Positions 8,877 to 16,209 of a DNA stretch of 16,500 bases are shown here, piece after piece. The stretch's first letter is position 1; every line of letters starts with the position of its first letter. Origin of the DNA: Symbiodinium natans (taxonomy: Eukaryota; Sar; Dinophyceae; Suessiales; Symbiodiniaceae). The DNA is taken from the NCBI GenBank assembly GCA_905221605.1, contig CAJNDS010002173.1:491001-507500 (forward strand), in the 5' to 3' direction. Made by a program: the position numbers and the translations under genes. The notes below the pieces were generated by a model that worked only from the letters and a program-made list of their open reading frames with translations, searched no databases and was not told the origin of the DNA.

Positions 8877-9112
8877 CTAAACCCTCAAGCCCCGAAACCC
8901 TAAAACCCCTAAAGCCCTGACACCCCAAAACTCTCAAGCCCTGACGCCCTGAAACCCGAAACCCTAAAACCCGAAAGCCCTAAAACCCTAAAACCCTAAA
9001 ACCCTAAAAACCCTAAAACCCTAAAACCCGAAAACCCTAAAACCCTAAAACCTAAAACCCTAAAACCCTAAAACCCTAAAGCCCTAAAACCCTAAAACCC
9101 TAAAACCCTGTT
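8877..9112. repeat. telomere-like array, mainly CCCTAAAA octamers
   Basis: The left third is degenerate (CCCTCAAG, CCCTGACA, CCCGAAA). From about 8960 it becomes near-perfect CCCTAAAA with occasional CCCGAAAA, CCTAAAA and CCCTAAAAA units. The array ends at 9109 and is followed directly by TGTTCAG, the acceptor used for the first exon of gene D. The 8-nt unit is one A longer than the CCCTAAA heptamer seen elsewhere in the window. Confidence 0.95.
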
Positions 9113-9115
9113 CAG

Positions 9116-10756
9116 GCATGCCGTGGCTTAAAGATGTTCCCGAGAAGAAGTGGCCCATGGCTGTGTTGCGCCTCGGGCTTTACATTGGGGATGCACATTT
9201 TGGGGTTCCTGCAGCAGGGACTCTAGGATTTGGGGGGGAGGGGCATGTGCAGGAGATTCTAACCACCTCGTCGGTTCATCGTATAGATTTGGCCTTTGCC
9301 CCGTAAAGTGCTCTTGTTTTTTTTGAGTGGGGCTCTCGGAACCGCACTGTGATTCGATCGGTGTGAGTCGAGGTACCAGCAAGTAGGCACGCAGCTGCTT
9401 TCGCAGAGCTTGGTGGAAGATCCGCTGCTGAGCCGCACAGAATTCCAGCGCTTTGTTTCGGTTTGGAAATCACGGCTAGAGGTCTTGAGATTTTCGCAAC
9501 ACCCAAACTCTGCCATGCATAGTTTTCACGGTGGAGCGAAGAGTGCCGCGCGGCCCAGGAGCACTATGTCGACTTCAGGCCACCGGTGTCCAGGGCACCA
9601 CTTCGGCCTCCTGCGCTACGAGCTCCAGGCAGCAATGCTGGGCACTACCTATCTGGGCTTTGGATGCCCGAAGCCACATCCCATCACCCTAAACGTAGAA
9701 GCTGGCCCTTGACTTGCTGAGAGTGCAGGGGACTGGTGATCCCAAAACTAAATAGCAAGGAGAACTTCGGTGATGTAACCCCCCTGAAAGAGTCACATTG
9801 CAACTGTAGTCATCAATCAGGTATATACTTGGCCGGGGTTGTGGTAGCAGCTGGTAGCAACTTTGCCTAAACCTGAACCCTAAACCCTCAACCCTAAACG
9901 CTGGTTAAAGTCAAACTCAGAAGCCTGCGCTCTCAGGGTCGCGCGACGAAGGCCATGTTGTGCGGCACCTGCCCCAATGACGCACCAAGTGGCCAGGCGA
10001 TCTATTGCCACCTGCCACAAGGAAACAGGTTGTTTTTGTTGTGTGTTGGCGGTGTGTGTGGTCTAGCCTTATCGTACATCGGGCGCCCGGCAACTCTTGT
10101 CTTCAGTTTGGTCTGAGGCCGTTGCCACAGCTACTGAAGATTGCTAAACCCCAAACCCTCAACAGTGCAATGCTCAAGGAGTAGCAAGGGAGCGTAGCCT
10201 TGAAAGGGCTTGGGTTCGGGTCTTGCAGGAGAACTTTGAGAGCTTCGGGTTGCCCGAGTTTGCCCCTCACCTTCGGCTTCTCAGGTTGCCCTGCGTGGCG
10301 CGACAACAAGCGGAGCGGCGGTTGCTGCGCCAGTTCCCGCTCCACTTACGCCAGGCACAGCCAAAAGAATCTCCCGCCACCCCCCAGCGGGGCAATTGGG
10401 ACCTTCGGATTTTGGGTTCAGAGCGCGAACTCTCCATGCCCCGAGCGCACAGCCCCAAAGTTTGTTTAGGCACCTGCCCTTTGCCTGTTTGAGACATTTT
10501 CTGTGGATTCATAGGGTATATAAAGGGCATATAAGGGTTCCACAATTCTGTGCCCATATTCAGGGACCATGTACCTACCCGAAGACTGTGGAGACATTGT
10601 TGGTGCGCTCGCCCCGGCTTCGGCAGTTTTCTGTGCAGAAGAACTGGTGAGTCTTCGCTTGGTGCCCGGCCATATCGCTGCCTTTTGTCAGTAGGTATGC
10701 TATTTGTCGGACTGCAGATGCAGACCCAACTCTCAGCCCGTAGGAAACGCAATTAA
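9116..10756 (+). CDS. gene D: seven-exon gene, predicted 185-residue protein of unknown function
   Basis: Exons 9116-9204, 9253-9280, 9387-9481, 9523-9585, 10229-10391, 10564-10646 and 10718-10756 join in phase. From ATG 9118 to TAA 10754-10756 they sum to 558 nt, or 185 residues plus stop. Readings include MPWLKDVPEKKWPMAVLRLG, LLSRTEFQRFVSVWKSRLE, WSEECRAAQEHYVDFRPP, ENFESFGLPEFAPHLRLL, MYLPEDCGDIVGALAPASAV and a basic C-terminus MQTQLSARRKRN. Good splice sites support it: TTGCAG before 10229, and GTGAGT 10647 with CTGCAG 10717. A GC donor (GCAATT) is needed at 10392. Introns are 41-172 nt apart from 9586-10228, which might hide a further exon near 9964-10020. The protein is charged, with an arginine- and glutamine-rich segment in exon 5. 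No family is recognised. ATG 9118 lies two bases after an AG, so it may be a trans-splice site or an internal exon start. Confidence 0.5.
9864..9902. repeat. short CCCTAAA-type block in the long intron of gene D
   Basis: Units CCTAAAC, CTGAACC, CCCTAAA, CCCTCAA and CCCTAAA lie in tandem. The rest of 9586-10228 shows no firm exon apart from the weak candidate at 9964-10020. Confidence 0.85.
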
Positions 10757-10905
10757 ATCGGCGCTGGATTTTACTCGATGTTTGTTGGAGGTGTGTTTCG
10801 TGCATCGAGATAACGGAGACCACGAGCGAGACCGAGAAGCAAAGCAGCTTGTTTGAACTCAGCTGCTTGCTATCCTATCGACAAGGCAGACCACCCAGGA
10901 TTCTT

Positions 10906-11413
10906 ATGGAGGGTAGGGGAAGCTCCCGCTATGACATAACCACTGTCAAGCTTCAAAAGGCTCGCAACGGCTTGCGTGCTCTGCAGAAGCTGAGCATTCC
11001 AGATTCCGGCGTGAGCTGAGACACTCAGCTTGAATCCTAAACCCTAGACCTTTCACTCCACGTTCCAAAGGCAAGTACACCGCCTTTCTGGATGGGGCAC
11101 CGGTGATCGCTGAGAAGGAGGAGGGTCTGAGGAGTTGCAACCAGGATGCATTTTGGACACTATGGGCTTTAGATGGCTTTGTTTGGGTTCAGGGGAAACA
11201 GGGGCTTATGTTTGAGGGTTGAAGGCTCATTCAGTTCTGAGCGTCTACGGAATGATGACTCGATTTATTGGCGAAGCTTGTTCATTCTTGCTCCTCTGTA
11301 GCAGCAGGGGTTATCTTGTAGTTTGGAATCCAATTTCAGACCAGTTCTCGGAGGCTTTGGTGGGTTTGAACACCGCTTTGGCCCGGATCTCTGCAGCACA
11401 GTGCCGGTGCTGA
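10906..11413 (+). CDS. gene E: compact three-exon gene, predicted 76-residue protein
   Basis: From ATG 10906, exons 10906-11008, 11071-11124 and 11340-11413 join in phase to 231 nt, giving 76 residues and TGA. Exon 1 contains KLQKARNGLRALQKLSIPDS, exon 2 GKYTAFLDGAPVIAEKEEG and exon 3 DQFSEALVGLNTALARISAA, ending in QCRC. The first intron (62 nt) fits a GC donor (GCGTGAGC at 11009) with acceptor TTCCAAAG; the GC repeats at both junctions. The second fits GTCTGA at 11125 with AATTTCAG. The product would be a small soluble protein with predicted amphipathic helices at both ends. The open frame extends upstream of the ATG to 10744 without a stop, so an earlier exon is possible. The stop of gene D is only 149 nt upstream, and an AG at 10897-10898 could be a spliced-leader acceptor. 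No family is recognised. Confidence 0.45.
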
Positions 11414-11466
11414 CTTAGCAGGTGCTAGTCTGCAGAGCCCCCCCCCTCCCGGTAAAAAGAAAGACA

Positions 11467-11951
11467 GCATGTGCCGTCCAGAGCCGAAATCACCCCTACC
11501 CTCTAAGCCTCTAAGCCCTGTTCCCGGAAGTTGCTTGCCCGGCAAAAGCCACAAATCCAAAAGCAAGCGCCAAGGCAAATGCCTTTGGGTGAGGCTGCCG
11601 GAAGAGGAGCCTCCGAGAAGGGGTGGAAGCAAAGGGAGGGGGGGGTCGGGGAGCGGAGGGGAGGGGGGGAGGAGCGGGATGGGGCCCCTCATTTGCTGTG
11701 AGGATCTCGCTGGCGCTTTTCTTGAGTGCACAGACTCTGCGACCAACAGGCTGTGTGTGCATTTCGGGGTCTCGGGAAAGGATTTGTGTTTAGGGGAATT
11801 TGTGTTCAGGGTCGTGGAAATGGGGGTTGGTTTTTTCGGGTTTCATGGGGGGGGGGTGTGGGGGGGGGGGGGGGGGGGGTGGTTGCCGGCTTCGGATTCG
11901 AGGGTTCTTGTGTTCAGTGCCCTTGAAAAGGCAGTCGGGCGGCTTATCCGG
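11467..11951 (+). CDS. weak exon candidates upstream of gene F
   Basis: A long open frame runs over this stretch, but its middle and 3' part are G-rich low complexity. Three pieces look more protein-like. About 11520-11588 reads SCLPGKSHKSKSKRQGKCLW before GTGAGG at 11589. About 11698-11750 reads DLAGAFLECTDSATNR. 11918-11951 reads ALEKAVGRLIR between TGTTCAG and GTACGC. Phases do not link them cleanly, so only one or two may be real. The start of this stretch (11496-11520) is degenerate CCCTAAG-type repeat. Confidence 0.25.
11618..11879. repeat. G-rich low complexity and poly-G tract
   Basis: GGGGA/GGGGT-rich sequence at 11632-11686 is followed by a G-only run at 11847-11879 interrupted by TGT. 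The reading frame across it is glycine-rich purely from base composition. Confidence 0.85.
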
Positions 11952-12134
11952 GTACGCAGAGCAGATCATATCACACCAGCGTCACCAGATAAGGGTACCT
12001 GTGTGTACAGTAAAGTTCAAGTCACCTTTACAACGGACCCCCCACCCCCAAATAAATCATTCAATGATAAATTATAAGCACAAAGGACACAAAGAAGCTA
12101 AACCCACATGCCCCATGTCCTAGCTCTGAACCAG

Positions 12135-12339
12135 GACTGCCTTCCTAATGGACGAGCCGGGCATCAGAGCCGGGGTGTACAGCCGGGACGGCACATGGCA
12201 GCCCAGCTTTGTTCTTCGATTTCGGTGTTTTTAGGATGCGGTGGTCCACAGAAAAGATGTGAGTCTCAAACAAGCTCACGCACCTCAGGGGGATCCTCCG
12301 AGATGCTATCACCTGGCTCAAGATGGAGCAACCCTGAAG
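12135..12339 (+). CDS. possible 5' exons of gene F
   Basis: After ACCAG at 12134 the frame reads TAFLMDEPGIRAG to a possible GTGTAC donor at 12175. A TAG stop at 12232-12234 sits exactly at a good acceptor (TTCGGTGTTTTTAG), after which the same frame resumes with DAVVHRKDVSLKQAHAPQGD. This is the pattern expected of a short intron, 12175-12234 (60 nt). A strong GTGAGT at 12259 could end the second exon early. The 3' limit near 12339 is arbitrary, and the link to exon 12458 is not proven. Confidence 0.35.
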
Positions 12340-12433
12340 CCCCAAACCACAACACCCCTCAACCAAGAGCCCGAGGTATCTTTGCCGGGAGCCGGACATG
12401 GAGAAGCCCCAGAAGGAACACGCTGGGGAGTCT

Positions 12434-12451
12434 CCCCCCCCCCCCCCCCCC
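12434..12451. repeat. poly-C tract just upstream of a splice acceptor
   Basis: Eighteen C lie only a few bases before the GCCAAG acceptor at 12457, where they could act as the pyrimidine tract. A second C run of 14 is at 12586-12599, inside the following intron. Confidence 0.95.
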
Positions 12452-12457
12452 GCCAAG

Positions 12458-13770
12458 ATAAAATGAGGGCCTGTGGCACCCCGAAGCACTTTGCGGACGG
12501 TGTAGGCACGGCATTGCAGCGCTCAGGGCAGGTGACGTCCTGTAGTTCCATGGTCACTTGCAAATCCTACCTTGCCTCCCCCTCACCCCCCCCCCCCCCT
12601 CCCCAAAGTCTTCACCTCCACCCATATGTATGCCTTGACCTCTAAACGAAACCAAGCCCTACGCCCAAACCTTTGAACCTCAGAGCGGCAAACAGGAGTT
12701 CCTGGAAGATCTGCTGGCAGGCCGCCTCACCCCCCTGGCACACTGCAGGTCGCTGCAGGGCAAGGACCTGCGTCTTGGGTTTGGGGTTTGGGGTTCCGGG
12801 TTTTGGACTTTTGGTTAGATAAAGAAGGCTTCGGGGTGCAGGGAGGTCAGGGTTTCGGGTTTCCAGGCTTGTTTTTTTCAGCAGAGCCTTTTGGAGTCGG
12901 ACTTACAGGGATGTCCAGGCCCTTTTTGGGTCGATGGGTTCTCGTGGTTTTGCAAGGTCATCTGGGTTGGGGCAATATGGCAAAGAACCTTCGCACTTTG
13001 GTTCACAACTTCTTCAGTCGACCTAGAGCATGAGTCCAGGGTTTGAGGTTAAGGCTTGAGCGGATAGATGTGAGCTGTGAGCTCGGGAGGATTTATTGAA
13101 CTTTAGGCGGATTTAAACTATGCTCATTGCATGTATGCCTTTTTCGCAGTGGCTTCCACCATGGACTGAAAGTAGCAGACCCTTCTAGAACCCGCGGGTC
13201 TGCAAGGGTCAGCCCCGACCCAAGACCCGAAGCATCTGGGAGGATGAAGAGAGCGGCGAGGCTGGCGATGCGTCCAGCTTGGAGATTTCGGAGTACAAGA
13301 TGCGGGCAGTGCCTCTTGCCTAGACCCTAAGTCTTGGTTGCAATCGGGGGATTCCCAGAGTGTAGGGAGGGAGTCGGCTTGCTGAGGAAGGTGCACTTCA
13401 ACATCGCCCCCGCCAAGAATTCCTGGCTGCACGTTGCCACCAAAGGCGGGGGCAGACACGTCTCGAACCCGCAGGGAAACCCGAAGCCTATCGATCCCAA
13501 ACTTGACGCCCCTAAGCTCCTGGAATGACAAGAGCCCCAGCCGAGCTTCATGCACATCTGTCTTTCGACATGTGTAGCCGAAGCTTTGAATCCGAAACCG
13601 CTGGACAGCCCTCAACCGCTACACCCTCAAACCCTCAAAAGCCCTGAAACCCGAAATCGCAAACAACCAGAATTGCATAGATTGCATAAACTCAGTTCCA
13701 GGAGGCGGCCTTTGCCAGGAGCTTTGCCGGTCGGCGGCGCTCCAGAGAGCTGAAGTTTTGTTGGAAGATC
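12458..13770 (+). CDS. gene F: at least six exons, unknown function
   Basis: Phase-matched exons are 12458-12531, 12684-12771, 12957-13000, 13189-13308, 13361-13445 and 13702 to about 13770. They read, among others, KMRACGTPKHFADGVGTALQ, SGKQEFLEDLLAGRLTPLAH, GWGNMAKNLRTL, RSIWEDEESGEAGDASSLEI, LLRKVHFNIAPAKNSWLHVA and CQELCRSAALQRAEVLLEDL. Splice sites include GTGACG 12532, CCTCAG 12683, TTCTAG 13188, GTGCCT 13309 with CCCAGAG 13360 (52-nt intron), and a GC donor at 13446. The acidic exon 13189 could alternatively be terminal, ending at TAG 13321-13323, and exon 13361 could extend to TGA 13528. The 12957 exon is the least certain. CGTPKHFA faintly resembles a kinase P+1 loop, but no catalytic motifs accompany it. 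The 3' end is not defined. Confidence 0.45.
12776..12870. repeat. degenerate GGGTTTGGGG repeat in an intron of gene F
   Basis: Units GGGTTTGGGGTTT, GGGGTTCCGGG and GGGTTTCGGG fill the start of the intron after exon 12684-12771. A minor similar stretch occurs near 13035-13050. Confidence 0.7.
13608..13660. repeat. degenerate CCCTCAAACC repeat in an intron of gene F
   Basis: CCCTCAACC, CCCTCAAACC, CCCTCAAAAG, CCCTGAAA and CCCGAAA units lie in tandem between exons 13361-13445 and 13702. Confidence 0.75.
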
Positions 13771-13784
13771 TTGAGTTTGGACTA

Positions 13785-13880
13785 GGGGGGCCTTCGGGGT
13801 TCAGGGTCTCAGGGGTTTGGGGCCTAGCAGGGCCTGTAGGGCACTGTATCGGGGTTAGGGTTAGGGTTGTTGGGTTCGGG
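13785..13880. repeat. G-rich telomere-like repeat with TTAGGG units
   Basis: GGGGTTCAGGG and CAGGGGTTTGGGG give way to GGGGTTAGGGTTAGGGTTG at 13853-13871, the only place where the six-base TTAGGG unit appears in tandem. This closes the gene F region. Confidence 0.8.
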
Positions 13881-14216
13881 TCCGTTTCTTGAAGAGGGGA
13901 CCTCAGGGCCTGACAATGCTACTTCACCTCCCTCGAAACATTTGTCACTGACAGCATGGCTTGCTTTGCAAGTCATGTGTGCCATAGCTTCATCAAGCGA
14001 TTCTGATGGTGACTGCCACAGCCTTGCATGCCGTCAGCCGTCAGCACAGGTCTCCTTCCATCCGCTATTTCAGGCTCCACCAAGCTCCAACCCGATTTGT
14101 CCACAAGCCATGTTCTCGCTCTTCTAAGAAGGTGCCGCTCCCCCGCTGCCAGAAGCACGACCTGCCCCTTCTGGGCCGCCACTGGGAGGCGAGCGCACAA
14201 GAGAGAACTCGGTTTG

Positions 14217-14221
<5 letters not shown>
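13881..14221. other. coding-like stretch of unresolved strand
   Basis: Plus frames here give readings such as VMCAIASSSDSDGDCHSLAC (about 13960-14050, followed by GTCTCC). The minus strand gives RTWLVDKSGWSLVEPEIADG (about 14115-14056). Both look protein-like and no pair of splice sites settles the strand. Frames running right of 14221 enter the GA microsatellite and are artefacts beyond that point. Confidence 0.3.

Positions 14222-14289
<68 letters not shown>
14222..14289. repeat. (GA)n microsatellite
   Basis: About 34 GA units, broken once by GCGA near 14280. The alternating RE or LS proteins predicted across it come only from the repeat. Confidence 0.98.
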
Positions 14290-14329
14290 CCTCGGACTGG
14301 CGCGCGCCTTTCGGGGCAGCTCTCCCCTC

Positions 14330-14344
14330 GGGGGGGGGGGGGGG
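14330..14344. repeat. poly-G tract
   Basis: Fifteen G between the two dinucleotide microsatellites. Confidence 0.95.
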
Positions 14345-14404
14345 AGCTCAGCGTGTGGAGAGAGACTCAGAGCGAGAGATAGAGAATGTGTTGATGGAAA
14401 TGTT

Positions 14405-14408
<4 letters not shown>

Positions 14409-14439
<31 letters not shown>

Positions 14440-14474
14440 TGTGTGTGTGTGTGTGTGTGTGTCTCTGTGTGTGT
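14409..14474. repeat. (GA)n followed by (GT)n microsatellite
   Basis: GA repeats at 14409-14435 switch through AATGT to GT repeats at 14438-14462, then an interrupted CTCTGTGTGTGTAC tail. It forms a compound microsatellite with the GA tract 120 nt upstream. Confidence 0.97.
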
Positions 14475-14592
14475 ACATGGACATGTTAAAAATAATGTGA
14501 AAAACAACAGAGTAAGCGCTTACTTGTGCTGGGTTTATTTGAAGAGGATATTTGTTTGTGCTGGGCCCGAGCCCGAGCACTGAGAAGCAGGC

Positions 14593-15410
14593 ATGAACGA
14601 GAAGCCTGAGCCCTCAACCCATCGCGCAGTTTCCGCTATTCTCACTACTCCTGCGGGCGCCCATCGCATGGAGGGCTGCGTATATGAGAAGTTTAGAGTG
14701 CACACGACGTTCGTGTGTCCAGATTGTTGCTTTGAGGGTGTCACCCGCAGCGAAGTGGTCGAAACGGTGCACGCTGGAAGCGCCAGATGTTGCGTCATTG
14801 AGGTGTTCGCGAAAGCACCTGAGTGTTTTTGCAGCTTCAAAAGTTGCAAGGAAGATCGAGGTTTTAGTCGTCGGATCACAGACAACAATGTGACAGTATG
14901 TCCGATGTAAGGGAGGCTGCATGGCGGGCACGTCAATTGCAGAGCCCGTCACCGAATTCGACTTTGAAATTTAGGTCTAACTCCAGCACCCATGTCGTCG
15001 TAATCGGGTCTGCTAGGCTGTTGATGATCGGCACAGGGCTGCGTGCCGTTGTCCTTGTCCTTGTGACAGGATGCGGTTGACGAGATCCCAGGCTTGACTT
15101 GCACAACGTGCGAGAAGGATCTGCGAGAGCTTCTTTGGAGGAATGGAGAAGTAGGACAAACGCTTTGGGGTGTTTTGGGTCTCGTTCTTGATGTTGTGCT
15201 GACTTTTGTTTCATGGCTGTCCTTAGCCGGGGACCACCCCTCAGGCTTCACCGAGATTCTGAATTCCTGGATCCCAGAACCCTAGCGCGAGAAGCGCCAC
15301 CCAAGCTGAGGTATTCGATCTTCTACACCTGCCATGCCTGTGACCAGGAAGAGATCGCCAAGGCGGGCGCGGCGGGGATGGAGCATCGGGATTTCGGGGT
15401 TCCTCCACAT
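14593..15410 (+). CDS. gene G: cysteine-rich protein with CxxC pairs, possible zinc-binding
   Basis: Exon 1 is 14593-14895 from ATG 14593 (or 14591 after GCAG). It reads KFRVHTTFVCPDCCFEGVTR, then ARCCV and CFCSFKSC, and ends at a canonical GTATGT donor. Exon 2 is 15070-15150, after the pyrimidine tract GTCCTTGTCCTTGTGACAG, and reads DAVDEIPGLTCTTCEKDLRE, ending at GTAGGA. Exon 3 starts about 15306 and reads RYSIFYTCHACDQEEIAKAG; it remains open to a TAG just after 15436, with GT candidates near 15399. All junctions are phase 0. CPDC, CTTC and CHAC pairs plus the CFCSFKSC cluster suggest zinc ribbons or a treble-clef/ZZ-like finger, but spacing does not fix the family. Two minus-strand frames over exon 1 are also open. 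The plus strand is preferred because of its G-starting codons and the clean splice chain. Confidence 0.5.
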
Positions 15411-15482
15411 CCCAGGTGCAAAAAGTTAAAGGCTGCATAGCCTTGACCTGCCACAGGCCCCGAAGGACCCTGGACCCCGAAA

Positions 15483-15497
15483 CCCCCCCCCCCCCCC
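15483..15497. repeat. poly-C tract upstream of an exon candidate
   Basis: Fifteen C precede the acceptor-like CTCCTGAAG at 15517, the same arrangement as at 12434-12457. Confidence 0.95.
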
Positions 15498-15517
15498 ACA
15501 TTGCGCCGCTCCTGAAG

Positions 15518-15713
15518 GGCTTTCTGAGCTGCGATGGCAAGAACGACGACGGAGAGGCTCACCGGCTCGTGCCGACAGCCGCCCGACTGCATCAGAGGAC
15601 TTTGCGGCAATTTGGCCCTGGAAGGAAGTCTTGCAAGCTGTGAGCGCCTCGAGCCTCCAAAAGTGGTCAAATACCTCCTTCGCCCCCGGCGGATGGTGGA
15701 GTTTCTGGCTAAG
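15518..15713 (+). CDS. probable further exon(s) of gene G
   Basis: Two overlapping frames look coding. From about 15518 one reads GFLSCDGKNDDGEAHRLV and runs to a stop after RKSCKL (TGA 15641-15643). From about 15592 another reads CIRGLCGNLALEGSLASCER and RRMVEFLAK, ending at a good GTGAGA donor at 15714. They may be two exons separated by a very short intron, alternative readings, or one true and one shadow. The cysteine content agrees with gene G. The exact link from exon 3 is not resolved. Confidence 0.35.
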
Positions 15714-15849
15714 GTGAGATGGCGTAAGGTCATTTGTTGCGGGCTATCAGGGCCCTGAGAATTTCTTTCGGTGGCGGAATGATCAGGCGCCCATGGTTCA
15801 ACATGCGATGGTGCTTGATTCGGGTACTTTGCTATCCCTGAAACAGTCC

Positions 15850-16209
15850 GCTTTTTATTGCGTCCTCATTTCTCGAAAGCGCTGCACGGTCGCCATCGTT
15901 GAAACCATACTTTGACCCTTGTATTTCAATAGTGGCAGCCCTCTCGGTGGACCTGATATGTCGTCATCACCATCCTTGAAACAGGCGTCGATCTTGGACA
16001 CTCGTATGACTCCATCGCGTGTCGAAAGTGCTAAGAGTCGCATCGCACGGGTCAGGGCGGCTCTCCTCAAAACTGCCGTCGGTTCTCCGGACCCGCGTAT
16101 CACCCGACGTTCTTGGCCTGGTTTGCTCAGGGAGAGCCGCTCTCGGCCGGAGTGTTTCTCTGAATGTGTATCTCAGCTCTTTAGGTTGCTGCTGAGGTCG
16201 TGCAAGTAG
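15850..16209. other. open on both strands, strand unresolved
   Basis: The plus strand is open from 15919 to TAG 16207-16209. The minus strand is open from 16103 to TAA at 15855, reading RVSKIDACFKDGDDDISGPP and ending VQRFREMRTQ. A third, minus-strand frame is also protein-like. The minus reading has more G-starting codons and its stop overlaps an AATAAA on that strand, but no splice pair confirms either. The stretch 15714-15849 shows nothing clear. Confidence 0.3.

Noticed and set aside
8877-9112. A true chromosome end
   Set aside because: Units are partly degenerate and gene-like sequence continues on both sides, so it is interstitial.
11469-12077. A 202-codon open frame as one intact gene
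   Set aside because: Its length comes mostly from G-rich low complexity without stops; only short parts look like protein.
12458-12500. Kinase activation-loop motif CGTPKHFA
   Set aside because: No APE follows in the next in-phase exon and no other kinase motif lies nearby.
14065-14580. Minus-strand 171-codon frame
   Set aside because: More than half is the GA/GT microsatellite read as Leu-Ser and His-Thr repeats.
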